Assembly: GCA_027459785.1 (NCBI GenBank)
Contig: DAIDGU010000013.1
Location: 1-64,000, forward strand
Reading direction: 5' to 3'
Origin: Ktedonobacteria bacterium
GTDB lineage: Bacteria; Chloroflexota; Ktedonobacteria; Ktedonobacterales; JACDGC01
Length of the DNA: 64,000 nt
Below, in pieces: positions 25,271 to 33,858 of this stretch; positions within the stretch are counted from its first letter, which is position 1, and each line of letters begins with the position of its first letter. Made by a program: the position numbers and the translations under genes. The notes under the pieces were generated by a model. It was not told where the DNA came from, did no database searches, and saw only the letters and a list, made by a program, of their open reading frames with translations.

Positions 25271-26257
25271 CTAGGCATCCTTTGGCTGGGCGGGCGGACG
25301 CAGCGCGCTCCAGCAGGCATAGGCGGCAACCAGAATGGCGGCCAGCGGCAGCCACCAATAGCCACGCGTAAAGGGCGGCGTGTGGCCGTCGAAGATGATG
25401 TACACCACGTATTGCGCGATCAGCGCCGCGCCGCCGACAGCGACCGTCAGGCCGAGATCGATCCACGCGCTGCTGCGCAGATGGCGGATGCGCTCAATGG
25501 GCCAGCGAGCGAAGTAATAGCCGAAAGCAATGCCCACGCCGCTGCACGCCAACGCCACCAGCAGCAAGAAGACAAAAAACGCTGGGAAAGTTGTTAGGAA
25601 AGCGATAGGGTTGCCAGCAATGAAGGTGTCACCGGCGGTCGCAGCGGCATGCGGATCGCTGAGCGCGCCCAGCACCACCGTGCCAGCGACGAGGAAGCCG
25701 AAGGCCAGGGCAACCGTCTTGAGCCATACCCACGGCGCCCGTTCCTGAAAGAGCCGCCGCAACGCGAACCAATATGCAGCGACGGCGGCCATCGGGATGA
25801 CCGTGATCAGCACAGCCATGTAGGAGGCGTAGTAGGGACACTGTGTGTTGGCGGCCTGGTTGTAGTAACAGTTGCCGGTCAGGAGGGTCGAGAGCCACTG
25901 ATCGGCGCTATGGTTGGGATTGAAGAGGTTCCAGAAGAGGATAGCAACGGCGGCGACCGCCAGAGTGAGGATGCCGCCCGTCGTGCCAACCGCGCGCTCC
26001 CAACTGGTGTTGATGCGCGCCGGCGTTGGCTGGTTCAGCACCAGCGGTGAGGAGGGCTGCGGGCGCTGCGCGATGACGCCGAGCGGCGCGGGCCGCTGGA
26101 GGTCGCGCACCGGCGGGATCTCCGCGTAGGGGTTGGCGGCGAGATCGACCAGCGGCGGCTGCGTGGGCGCCATAAACGACCAACCGCAATACGGGCAATA
26201 CTGTGGCTGCGCCACAACCATCTGCCGCTGGCAATTGGGGCAGGTTGGATTCGCCAT
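25271..26257 (-). CDS. zinc-ribbon multi-pass membrane protein
   Basis: The 328-residue product opens with a zinc ribbon (CPNCQ...CPYCGW, Cys at about 6, 9, 21 and 24) and a Pro-rich linker. About six hydrophobic segments follow, for example GGILTLAVAAVAILFWNLF and AFFVFLLLVALACSGVGIAFG. ATG 26257 has AAGGGA about 8 nt upstream. It is the first gene of the vWA/PP2C/kinase operon, behind a promoter whose -10 overlaps an inverted repeat. It may be the membrane platform or sensor for the triad, which is inference. Confidence 0.72.
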   Translation of the reverse strand: MANPTCPNCQRQMVVAQPQYCPYCGWSFMAPTQPPLVDLAANPYAEIPPVRDLQRPAPLGVIAQRPQPSSPLVLNQPTPARINTSWERAVGTTGGILTLAVAAVAILFWNLFNPNHSADQWLSTLLTGNCYYNQAANTQCPYYASYMAVLITVIPMAAVAAYWFALRRLFQERAPWVWLKTVALAFGFLVAGTVVLGALSDPHAAATAGDTFIAGNPIAFLTTFPAFFVFLLLVALACSGVGIAFGYYFARWPIERIRHLRSSAWIDLGLTVAVGGAALIAQYVVYIIFDGHTPPFTRGYWWLPLAAILVAAYACWSALRPPAQPKDA

Positions 26258-26272
26258 GCAGTTATCCCTTTC

Positions 26273-26340
26273 ATAACAAAACAACCAAATACGCGCACAC
26301 TCGTTTGTTTTGTTATAACTGAAAGCCGATTGATCCGCAA
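26273..26340 (-). promoter_or_regulatory. promoter and operator-like dyad of the vWA/PP2C/kinase operon
   Basis: On the minus strand, TTGCGG (26335-26340) and TATAAC (26312-26317) are spaced 17 bp apart. A 12-bp perfect inverted repeat ATAACAAAACAA/TTGTTTTGTTAT (26273-26284 and 26305-26316) covers the -10 and the transcription start, as expected for a repressor site. Confidence 0.6.
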
Positions 26341-26397
26341 GAGGCAATCTTCTGGTGCCAGATTGGTGCTAGCTACAGATGCAGGACAGCCGGACTA

Positions 26398-26406
26398 TGC
26401 TACAAT
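26398..26406 (+). promoter_or_regulatory. extended -10 promoter
   Basis: TGCTACAAT, an extended -10 without a clear -35, lies about 50 nt before the SnoaL-like gene. Confidence 0.5.
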
Positions 26407-26456
26407 AGAGCTACGTAGCGTTCGTGTACGTATTCGCAAAGGAGCGTCGATTCACG

Positions 26457-26921
26457 ATGACCATGCCACAGACGACCATTCAGGACCGCCTGAAATATGA
26501 GATCACGCCGGAAGTCTATGAGCAGATTCGCCGGCTGTGGATCAAGCATTCCATCGCCGAAGATAAGCGCGATCTGCAAGGGCTGGTAGACACGCTGGCC
26601 CCCGATTGCGTCTATGAACTGGTGCCGACGGGCGAACGCTGGGAGGGCCACGCCGGCGCACGGCAATTCTATACCACTCTGCTGACCGCCTTCCCCGACG
26701 TGCATTTCGCCCTGAACGAGATCACCATCGGTCCCCAGGGCGTGATGGAGGTGGCCGATGTCACCGGCACCCATCAGGGACCCTGGGCTGGCTTCGCGCC
26801 CACCGGCAAGCCCGTCACCTTCCAGGTGATCATCTTCTTCCCCTGGAACCCCGCCGCCCACCTCTTCGCGGGCGAGCGCGTCTGGTTCGACACCGGCGCG
26901 CTGCGCCAGATGCAGCCGTAG
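26457..26921 (+). CDS. SnoaL-like / ester cyclase family protein
   Basis: The 154-residue product has a cone-shaped NTF2-like fold, visible as RRLWIKHSIAEDKRDLQGLVDTLAPDCVYELVPTGERWEGHAGARQFYTTLLTAFPDVHF. Such proteins are small hydrolases, isomerases or binding modules, and the substrate cannot be predicted. ATG 26457 follows AAGGAG at 12 nt spacing. GTG 26424 and ATG 26463 are alternatives. It is a single gene behind an extended -10. Confidence 0.72.
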   Translation: MTMPQTTIQDRLKYEITPEVYEQIRRLWIKHSIAEDKRDLQGLVDTLAPDCVYELVPTGERWEGHAGARQFYTTLLTAFPDVHFALNEITIGPQGVMEVADVTGTHQGPWAGFAPTGKPVTFQVIIFFPWNPAAHLFAGERVWFDTGALRQMQP

Positions 26922-27087
26922 TTCGCAGCGGGGGTACCGCATTGCAATCGCCGCTTCGCATGCTGTTCCCTCGCTTATACCCTGGCCAGTTGACGGCAGT
27001 TTTGACGACCATTCATGCATGACAATTTTGCGAGGTTGTGATAAACTGTGGGAAAGCTGCCCGAACCAGAGCGATGGAGGGTGATAC

Positions 27088-27582
27088 ATGGCTGCCCAAC
27101 CGAATCGGCCTGAAACACTAGAGGAAATCCTGGAACGACACTACGCACGCCTGGTGATGGCGACTGAAACCCGCAACGAGGGATTGTCGTATGTCATCCG
27201 CGTGATGCAGCGCGACATCGAGACGTTGCGCGGCCAGGTCGGCGAGATCGCTGAAACTCAGAAGCAGATGGGTACGCAGATTACTGAGATGCGTGCGCAA
27301 ATCACTGAAATGCTCGCACAAATCGCTGAGATTGCTGGGTTTCAGAAGACGATGATGCAAACCTTCAGTGCCTTTGCTACGGATGTGATGAAACAGATCC
27401 TCGCGCTGCAACAGCAAAGCAATACTTCCCAGCAACAGACTTTGCAGATCTTGCGGCATGTGGAGACACTGGGCCAGGAGATGCGCGATGGCTTCGCGGC
27501 GCAAGCGGAACGGCATAACGAGCTGATGCTGCGCGTTGAGCGTTTGGAACGGCGCGAGCCGCCGCGCCAGGAGCGGGAATAG
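27088..27582 (+). CDS. coiled-coil protein of unknown function
   Basis: The 164-residue soluble product is mostly a long heptad-repeat helix. The centre has near-repeats (QITEMRAQITEMLAQIAEIA), followed by a Gln-rich stretch and a charged end (VERLERREPPRQERE). GGAGG lies 7 nt before the ATG. An ATGACA/TAAACT promoter-like pair is just upstream. It probably oligomerises. The partner is unknown. Confidence 0.6.
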   Translation: MAAQPNRPETLEEILERHYARLVMATETRNEGLSYVIRVMQRDIETLRGQVGEIAETQKQMGTQITEMRAQITEMLAQIAEIAGFQKTMMQTFSAFATDVMKQILALQQQSNTSQQQTLQILRHVETLGQEMRDGFAAQAERHNELMLRVERLERREPPRQERE

Positions 27583-27664
27583 CCAGCAGTTCAGCGCCGC
27601 GCGGTCGCCGGAAATGGAGCGTTCACCGTGCGGTCGCCATGTGTCTCCCCGCCTGCCGCCACTG

Positions 27665-27673
27665 TGCTATAAT
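27665..27673 (+). promoter_or_regulatory. extended -10 promoter of the small-protein/GNAT/hemB operon
   Basis: TGCTATAAT is a perfect extended -10, 52 nt before the first gene. No -35 is seen. Confidence 0.6.
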
Positions 27674-27724
27674 GCGTAGGAAAGATTGAGTGTTGCCGCC
27701 CGCACGGCGAGGAGATTCATCGTT

Positions 27725-27910
27725 ATGTCGAAAAGCATTCAGCGCATCATCCTGCTCGTTCTCATCGGCGTCAGTCTGGGCGCGTTCGGCGTCTATCAGA
27801 TGATCGATGGCATCGGTGGCGATCGCATCGTCCTGGGGCTGCTGTATCTGGCCACGGGCATCGTCGCCCTCGTCGCGGTCTTGCGCTTGCCCACTAAGCC
27901 GGTCGAGTAG
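27725..27910 (+). CDS. small two-helix membrane protein
   Basis: The 61-residue product has two hydrophobic helices (IILLVLIGVSLGAFGVYQMI and IVLGLLYLATGIVALVAVL) and short charged ends. GAGGAG lies 10 nt before ATG 27725. It is the first gene of a unit with GNAT (3-nt gap) and hemB. Function unknown. Confidence 0.65.
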   Translation: MSKSIQRIILLVLIGVSLGAFGVYQMIDGIGGDRIVLGLLYLATGIVALVAVLRLPTKPVE

Positions 27911-27913
27911 TCT

Positions 27914-28483
27914 ATGCACCCTGTTCCCCAGCCCACCCCAGATGCCACTTTGTTCAGCATTCGTCTGGCGGATGCCGATGATATCGCCGCCATCGACTGG
28001 CTGGATACCTTCGGTGGCTCCCCCCACCGCAACCTCAGCCGCTACATGACGCAGTATTTCGGATCGGTCGATCCCTCCATCCACGAGCGCAACCTGATCT
28101 ACCTGGCCGAGTTGCGCCCAGACGCGGCGGGGGAGTTGCCCTATCGCGCCATCGGCAAGGTCGAATTGCTGCTCGCGCCGGCTGGCACGCCTTCCGAGGT
28201 CGGCTATATCAAGCGCGTGGTGGTTCATCCCGCCTGGCGCAAACATCACGTCGCCCAGGCGATCCTGCGCCATGTCATCGCCGCCGCGCCGGACCTGGGT
28301 GTGCAATATCTGGATCTGCACGTGTGGGAGGGCAACGCCCCCGCCGTGCGCCTTTATGAAGCGCTGGGCTTCGCCGAGCGCCACCGCGAATTGTATCTGC
28401 GCCTGGACCTGGACACGCCTGCCAAGGACGGCGCGTTGTCCCCCCTTGAAAGGATCGTCGCCCATGACACCCCAACCTCGTGA
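27914..28483 (+). CDS. GNAT-family N-acetyltransferase
   Basis: The 189-residue product has a GNAT core: beta-4/alpha-3 YIKRVVVHPAWRKHHVAQAILRHV (acetyl-CoA pyrophosphate loop, here with the R-x-x-x-x-A pattern), then LDLHVWEGNAPAVRLYEALGFAERHREL. It acetylates an unknown amine. The 3' end overlaps the hemB start by 20 bp, so the two are probably co-translated. Confidence 0.82.
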   Translation: MHPVPQPTPDATLFSIRLADADDIAAIDWLDTFGGSPHRNLSRYMTQYFGSVDPSIHERNLIYLAELRPDAAGELPYRAIGKVELLLAPAGTPSEVGYIKRVVVHPAWRKHHVAQAILRHVIAAAPDLGVQYLDLHVWEGNAPAVRLYEALGFAERHRELYLRLDLDTPAKDGALSPLERIVAHDTPTS

Positions 28484-29477
28484 CCCCGCGTTCCCCCTCG
28501 CGCGCCCGCGCCGCCTGCGCCGGAGCGCGCCCTTGCGGCGCATGGTGCGCGAACACACGTTGCGCGCCGATCAGTTCATCTATCCGCTCTTCGTGGACGA
28601 ACGCTTGCGCGAACCGCGCCCGATCGCCGCGATGCCCGGCCAGTTTCAGTGGCCCGTCAGCCAGATGGCGACCCAGGCGGAGCGTGTGGCCCGCGCCGGC
28701 GTGCCGGCGGTGTTGCTTTTCGGCTTGCCGGAAACGAAGGACGCGCAGGGCAGCGGCGGCTGGGCCGCGCAGGGCGGCGTACAGCAGGCGATCCGCGCGA
28801 TGAAAGACGCCGTGCCGGAGTTGCTGGTGATGACCGATGTGTGCTTGTGCGAATATACCAGCCACGGCCACTGCGGCGTACTCACCGCCGGCCCCGGCGG
28901 CGTCACCGTGGATAACGATGCCACGCTGCCGCTGCTGGCGCGCACGGCGCTCTCGCATGCCGAGGCCGGCGCGGATGTCGTCGCGCCGTCGGATATGATG
29001 GATGGGCGCGTCGGGGCGATCCGTGCCGCGCTGGATGAGCAGGGCTTCGTCGATACCGCCGTGATGGCCTATTCAGCCAAGTATGCTTCGGCCTTCTATG
29101 GCCCCTTCCGCGAGGCGGCGGAATCCACGCCGCAAGAGGGCGACCGCCGCAGCTATCAGATGGATCCCGGCAACGGGCGCGAGGCGCTGCGCGAGGTGGA
29201 ATTGGACATCGCCGAGGGCGCGGACATCATCATGGTCAAGCCGGCGACGCTGTATCTGGACGTGCTGGCGCGCGTGCGCGACCGGGTGGCGCTGCCCCTG
29301 GCGGCCTATCACGTTAGCGGCGAATATGCGATGCTGAAAGCCGCCGCCGAACGCGGCTGGCTGGACGAGCGCCGCGCCGCGCTGGAAGCGCTGACGGGCA
29401 TTGCCCGCGCCGGCGCCGACCTCATCATCACCTATTACGCGCTCGACGCCGCCGCCTGGCTGCGCGAAGAGGAGTAG
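28464..29477 (+). CDS. hemB: porphobilinogen synthase (delta-aminolevulinate dehydratase)
   Basis: The 337-residue cytoplasmic product condenses two 5-aminolevulinates into porphobilinogen in the tetrapyrrole pathway. Visible motifs are the Cys-rich zinc site DVCLCEYTSHGHCGVL, the Schiff-base region MAYSAKYASAFYGPFREA (first Lys) and the second active-site Lys in DIIMVKPATLYLDVL. Length is typical. ATG 28464 has AAAGGA 9 nt upstream. No other hem gene is present in the window. Confidence 0.93.
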   Translation: MTPQPRDPAFPLARPRRLRRSAPLRRMVREHTLRADQFIYPLFVDERLREPRPIAAMPGQFQWPVSQMATQAERVARAGVPAVLLFGLPETKDAQGSGGWAAQGGVQQAIRAMKDAVPELLVMTDVCLCEYTSHGHCGVLTAGPGGVTVDNDATLPLLARTALSHAEAGADVVAPSDMMDGRVGAIRAALDEQGFVDTAVMAYSAKYASAFYGPFREAAESTPQEGDRRSYQMDPGNGREALREVELDIAEGADIIMVKPATLYLDVLARVRDRVALPLAAYHVSGEYAMLKAAAERGWLDERRAALEALTGIARAGADLIITYYALDAAAWLREEE

Positions 29478-29654
29478 TTACCCATCACGGGGAAAGTCGG
29501 TGGTCGGCGGGGCCGGACAGACAGGAATGTCTGTCCTCCGTGATGAGGGAGCATGTCTGTCCTCCGTGATGAGGGAGCATGTCTGTCCTCCGTAATGAGG
29601 GAGCATGTCTGTCCTCCGTAATGAGGGAGCATGTCTGTCCTCCGTGTCTCGTCT
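29478..29654. repeat. MITE-like repeat with 26-bp tandem units
   Basis: It starts with the family end TTACCCATCACGGGG...GGTGGTC and the palindrome ACAGACAGGAATGTCTGT. From 29527 it then has four 26-bp tandem units (ATGTCTGTCCTCCGTGATGA plus GGGAGC) and a partial fifth. It fills the hemB-aldolase gap. The opposite end of the element is not evident. Confidence 0.7.
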
Positions 29655-29682
29655 CCCATCTCAGCCAAGGAGAACCAAGCAG

Positions 29683-30777
29683 ATGGACCCTCAAGCAATG
29701 GCGGAGATTCGCCGCGCTTGCACACGCTTCTTAAACGGCCACGGACGCCTGCGCCCGCAGCAGATGCTGGCCGATCTCACCGCGTTCGTCGATCCTGATG
29801 TCGTGGGCGATATGTATGGCCAGGGCGCGATCATCGCCGATTTCGAGCAAGAGTTGGCGCAAATCCTGGGCAAAGAGGCCGCGGTTTTCATGCCCAGCGG
29901 CACGATGTGCCAGCAGATTGCGCTGCGCATTTGGGCGGAGCGCACCGGGCGCGACCGCGTCGCCTTCCACCCGCAGTGCCATTTAGAGGGCCACGAGCAG
30001 TTCGGCTACCGCGAATTACATCACCTACATGCCGTGCTGGTGGGCGACCGCCATCGGTTGCTGACGCTGGCCGAGCTGCAAGCCGTCGCTGAGCCACTGG
30101 GCGCGCTGCTGCTGGAATTGCCCCAGCGCGAGATCGGCGGGCAGTTGCCGGCGTGGGACGACCTCGTCGCCATCGCGGCTTGGGCGCGGGAGCGCGGCAC
30201 GGCGCTGCACATGGACGGCGCGCGGCTGTGGCAGTGCAATTCATTCTATGGACGCAGCTACGCGGAGATCGCCGCCCCCTTCGATTCGGTCTACGTCTCG
30301 TTCTATAAGGATCTGGGGGGCATCGCGGGCGCGGTGCTGGCGGGGACGGCGAGCTTCATTGCCGAGGCGCGTGTGTGGCAGCGGCGGCACGGCGGCAATC
30401 TCGTGCAGCTTTACCCCTATGTCGTCGCCGCGCAGATGGGGCTGCGCGCCCGGCTGGAGCGCATGCCAGCGTACTATGCCAAAGCGCAAGAGATCGCCGC
30501 CGCGCTGGCCGATCAGCCAGGCATCACCATCGTTCCCGATCCGCCGCAGACCAACATGCTGCACCTGTTCCTGCAAGGCGACCGCGAGCGCCTGGTCGCC
30601 GCCGCGCTGGATCTCGCCCAGGCGACCGGCATCTGGCTGTTCAACGGTCTGGGGACGACGCCGTTACCCGATCAGCATCAATTGGAACTGACCGTCGGCG
30701 ATGCCACCCTCGCCCTGCCAACCGACGAGATCGCTGCGCTTTTCCGCCAGCTTTGCGAACGCGCGAGCGTTGCCTGA
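29683..30777 (+). CDS. threonine aldolase / beta-eliminating lyase family protein
   Basis: The 364-residue product is a PLP enzyme of fold type I. Recognisable parts are GQGAIIADFEQELAQILGKEAAVFMPSGTM, LHMDGARLW (cofactor-binding Asp) and the PLP lysine region SVYVSFYKDLGGIAGAVL. Low-specificity threonine aldolases cleave L-threonine or allo-threonine to glycine and acetaldehyde. Related beta-eliminating lyases are the alternative. ATG 29683 has AAGGAG 10 nt upstream; a longer frame runs back into the repeat array and is not coding. Confidence 0.82.
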   Translation: MDPQAMAEIRRACTRFLNGHGRLRPQQMLADLTAFVDPDVVGDMYGQGAIIADFEQELAQILGKEAAVFMPSGTMCQQIALRIWAERTGRDRVAFHPQCHLEGHEQFGYRELHHLHAVLVGDRHRLLTLAELQAVAEPLGALLLELPQREIGGQLPAWDDLVAIAAWARERGTALHMDGARLWQCNSFYGRSYAEIAAPFDSVYVSFYKDLGGIAGAVLAGTASFIAEARVWQRRHGGNLVQLYPYVVAAQMGLRARLERMPAYYAKAQEIAAALADQPGITIVPDPPQTNMLHLFLQGDRERLVAAALDLAQATGIWLFNGLGTTPLPDQHQLELTVGDATLALPTDEIAALFRQLCERASVA

Positions 30778-30783
30778 TGAGTT

Positions 30784-30813
30784 GGGGACGGCGGACAGGA
30801 ATGTCCGCCCCAC
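30784..30813. repeat. solo palindromic repeat
   Basis: GGGGACGGCGGACAGGAATG followed by TCCGCCCCAC, the same unit as 7837-7865 in inverted orientation. Confidence 0.65.
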
Positions 30814-30862
30814 GATGATCAACGGCCTCCTACGATGACAGGCCGATTGTGCGCTCCATCAA

Positions 30863-30905
30863 TCTTTCTGCGTGTCCTTCGTGATCTTCGTGTTCCCGTC
30901 CATGT
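30863..30905. repeat. CACGAA-type repeat
   Basis: Words GTGTCCTTCGTG, ATCTTCGTGTTCCCGTCC immediately beyond the 3' end of the malectin gene. Confidence 0.55.
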
Positions 30906-30908
30906 CCC

Positions 30909-32453
30909 CTACCCCTGCGACGACACCGGCACGATCTCGATGCCGCTGATCTTGGGATGATTCTGTGAGCCATCCGTGAAGTGGATCTCGATGGTGCCGT
31001 TTTGCCGCGCGGTGACAGTGAACTCACGCACAATCGCTTTATCCGGCCCGCCCGCCGCCGCCAGCACATCGAAGTCGCTCAGCACCGGCTGGCCGTTGAT
31101 GGCGACATTGAACATGCGCTGGCCAGGCTGCGAGAAGTAGATCTCAGCGAAGTGCAGCCGCACGCGGTACTGCGCGCCCGGCGTCAGGTTGGGGATGCGA
31201 TAGGTGAAATCGTCGCCCCAGCGCTCGCTCTGATACACCGCTTGCGGCGCGGGATCATTGACGCCGCTGGTGTCGATCGGTTTGTTCGTGGTGTCCGTCT
31301 GGCCGCCGCTGTAATCCATATCCGCGCTGAAGCTGCCCACCGCCGGGCCACCGGCAGCAATGGCCAGGGTCGCTGGCAGGGGCAGGATCGGGCTGGGCGA
31401 GGGGGTAGGCGGCACGGACGTGGCGGTCGGCTGTGTCACCGCCGTCGCGGTCGCTTGCACCACCGGCGCGCGGTTGCCCTGTGATGTGCTGCTCGTCGTG
31501 GCGGCGAAGTAGGCCCACAGCACCAGCGCCATGATGCCCGTCACCACCAGCATGCCGGCGATGACAAAGAGCAGCGTGCGCGACGAATCCGCTGTGCCAT
31601 CCGCTGCCATGCCGGCGGGCCGCGTCATCGGCCAGGCGGGGGTTTGCTTGGTGTCGCTCAATTGGCGCTGATGCGGCGGCACCAGCGATTCATCGGGCGG
31701 CAGCCCGGCGAGATCCAGGCCGGCATAGTCCTGCACGGTGTTGCCCGCCGGTTCGTTGAAAATCTCGCGCAGCGGTTCGGGATCGCCCAGCGCCCCCGTT
31801 GGCACCGAGTTCCCAAAGCGCGCCACCAGTCCCTCACCGGGGAAGACCGTCGCCGGCAACTCCATCGGCTGACCATATGCGTTCATTGGCGGTGCAGTGC
31901 CAGTCGGCTCATCCTCAAAGGCTGAGGGGACGGCGAAGGGCGCGGAGGGCGCAGCCAGGATGCGCGTCGGGCGAGTGGGAACCAGACCGCCGGTGCGCCG
32001 CCAGAGGAAGTAGGCACCGCCCGCGCCGATGAGCAACAGCAGCATGATCCCCAGGAACACGCCGAAGTTGAAGCCACTCTTGCTTGGAGCTGGCGGTGTC
32101 GATGTTGTTGATGTGGTCGTTGGCGGGGGCGCGGCGATGGCGCTGCTGACCTCCGCCGACCGCCCGCTTTCACCGCTGCCGTTGACAGCAGTTACCTCGT
32201 AATAATACGTGACGCCCTTGCTCACGCGGGTGTTGGTGAAAAAGAGCGAGGTGATGCCGCTGGCATAGGGTGTCGTCCCTTCGCCGTGGCTGCGCGTGCC
32301 GCGATAGAGCCGGTAGCTGGTCGCGTGTGGCACGCCGTCCCAGCGCACGGTGATCGCGCTGTGGGCCACCACCGCGTTCACATGGGTGGGCGTGGCGGGC
32401 GGCGCAGCGAAAAACAGCATGATCCCTAAGCTCATAGCACATAGGCAGCGCAT
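30909..32453 (-). CDS. fibronectin type III / malectin-domain membrane protein
   Basis: The 514-residue product starts with a short signal-like segment, then an FN3 domain (about 20-105: AITVRWDGVPHATSYRLYRG ... YYYEVTAVNGSGESG). After a Thr/Pro linker come a membrane helix (GVFLGIMLLLLIGAGGAYFLW), about 130 low-complexity residues and a second helix (LLFVIAGMLVVTGIMALVLWAYFA). A C-terminal malectin-like carbohydrate-binding domain ends it (YRVRLHFAEIYFSQPGQRMFNVAINGQ). Both terminal domains probably face outside with a cytoplasmic loop between. AAGGA lies 8 nt before the ATG. Confidence 0.75.
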   Translation of the reverse strand: MRCLCAMSLGIMLFFAAPPATPTHVNAVVAHSAITVRWDGVPHATSYRLYRGTRSHGEGTTPYASGITSLFFTNTRVSKGVTYYYEVTAVNGSGESGRSAEVSSAIAAPPPTTTSTTSTPPAPSKSGFNFGVFLGIMLLLLIGAGGAYFLWRRTGGLVPTRPTRILAAPSAPFAVPSAFEDEPTGTAPPMNAYGQPMELPATVFPGEGLVARFGNSVPTGALGDPEPLREIFNEPAGNTVQDYAGLDLAGLPPDESLVPPHQRQLSDTKQTPAWPMTRPAGMAADGTADSSRTLLFVIAGMLVVTGIMALVLWAYFAATTSSTSQGNRAPVVQATATAVTQPTATSVPPTPSPSPILPLPATLAIAAGGPAVGSFSADMDYSGGQTDTTNKPIDTSGVNDPAPQAVYQSERWGDDFTYRIPNLTPGAQYRVRLHFAEIYFSQPGQRMFNVAINGQPVLSDFDVLAAAGGPDKAIVREFTVTARQNGTIEIHFTDGSQNHPKISGIEIVPVSSQG

Positions 32454-32583
32454 CGGTTGATTCCTTCTAACGTGGTGGCATTTGTCCGCGCTATCGTATC
32501 ACACGAGCGCCTATCACGCTAGATGGATAGCCGTGTTGGAGGGGGGGAAGGCTGGTAGGTCATCCGCGTTTGGCGCGGAACTA

Positions 32584-33858
32584 TTATTTGCCATGACCAT
32601 TGCCGCCGCTGGGCGTCGGCGTGGGATGCCCACTGCCATTGCCATTGCCGCCACCAGGCGTTGGCGTATGACGCCCACTGCCGTTGCCGCTGGCCGGCGT
32701 TGGGGATGGACGCCGGTTGCCGCTACCGGGCGTCCTTTGTGGGCTGGGGGTGGGATCGTGATGCCCATTGCCATTCCCGTTGCCGTTGCCAGGCGTGCCT
32801 TGCGCGCCAGGTGTACCAGGTGTGGTTGTTCCCTGGGGCGCGCCCTGGCCGTTCGCCGCGCCGCCGGTGATGGTATAGCTGGCGGCGGTGCCATCAGGAT
32901 TCTGCACGCCAAGCTGGTGCGGGCCGGCCAATACGGCGGCAGTGCAACGGATGACGATGCGCGTCGGCGTCAGGCTCAGCGGCGGGCCGGCGGGCGCGTC
33001 ATCCAGCAACACCTGCGCGGCGGTGGCGAAGTTCGTGCCGGTGATGGTGACGCGGTCGTCGCCGTTGCCCTGCGCCGTGATGGCAACGGCGGTGATCGTT
33101 GGCACCGGCGCACCCAGCGCGCCGATCTGGCCGGAGATGGCGAGGCGCACGGGCCAATCCGCGCGCGTCACCAGTTGGTGCAGCGTCGTCTGCTCGTAAG
33201 TCAGCGTGGCGGCGAGATCGCGCGTCGCCTGGGTGCGACTCGTCCCTGCCGGCAGTGCGGCCACGGCGGTTTGTGCGCGTTGGGTGTCGCTGGCGACGAT
33301 GCGCAACGCCTGCTGGATGTTCGCATCCCCGTGGCCGCTGCTGATCTCCGCTTGCAGATCGCTCACTGCACCGTGCAATTGCTGGATCAGCACTTCCGCA
33401 CGGGCGGCGGGGGTGGCGGCCTGCGCCAGGGCAATCTGATTGCGCAACTGCTTGACGCCGTAAAGCCAGTCGCCGGGAACGCTTTGGGCCGATGCGGCGA
33501 AGAGCAGGCCGGCCAACAGCACGAGCGCCGTCAGCGCGCCCCCGCCGGCGAACACGATGCGCCGCATTGGCGGCATGGTAGGTCGAGCGGCACCGCGCTT
33601 GCCATCACGGCGTGCGGTTGCTGATGTGGGGCCACTGGTTGCGGGCGCTGCCACCGTATCATCTTCTGATTGAAGTTCGCGGGCGCGCAGGCGCAGACGC
33701 GCTTCCAGCCGGGCGGCGAAGTCTGTTGGCACCGGCACGGCGCGCAGGGCGCGTACCGCCTGGGCGGCGTCGAGTTGCCCCGCTTCGCGGGCGCTGGCGG
33801 CATCCGCGCCATCCGCATGCTGGTCCAGCAGGTGGTCGAGGCGCTCTTCGGGATTCAT
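32584..33858 (-). CDS. DUF5667-type regulator with TIG-like domain and Gly/Asn repeat tail
   Basis: The 424-residue product has a cytoplasmic N-terminus (about 115 residues), a single membrane helix (IVFAGGGALTALVLLAGLLFA) and a DUF5667-like domain starting SVPGDWLYGVKQLRNQIALA. An IPT/TIG-like segment (ITGTNFATAAQVLLDD) and a tail of NGNGNG/PTPS repeats follow. The ATG overlaps the stop of the upstream ECF sigma gene. That arrangement suggests an anti-sigma role, with the N-terminal part holding the sigma factor at the membrane. This role is inferred from context. Confidence 0.72.
   Translation of the reverse strand: MNPEERLDHLLDQHADGADAASAREAGQLDAAQAVRALRAVPVPTDFAARLEARLRLRARELQSEDDTVAAPATSGPTSATARRDGKRGAARPTMPPMRRIVFAGGGALTALVLLAGLLFAASAQSVPGDWLYGVKQLRNQIALAQAATPAARAEVLIQQLHGAVSDLQAEISSGHGDANIQQALRIVASDTQRAQTAVAALPAGTSRTQATRDLAATLTYEQTTLHQLVTRADWPVRLAISGQIGALGAPVPTITAVAITAQGNGDDRVTITGTNFATAAQVLLDDAPAGPPLSLTPTRIVIRCTAAVLAGPHQLGVQNPDGTAASYTITGGAANGQGAPQGTTTPGTPGAQGTPGNGNGNGNGHHDPTPSPQRTPGSGNRRPSPTPASGNGSGRHTPTPGGGNGNGSGHPTPTPSGGNGHGK

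Noticed and set aside
29527..29650. Tandem repeats as a CRISPR array
   Set aside because: Units are contiguous 26-mers without spacers, and no cas gene is present. The core matches dispersed repeats elsewhere in the window.
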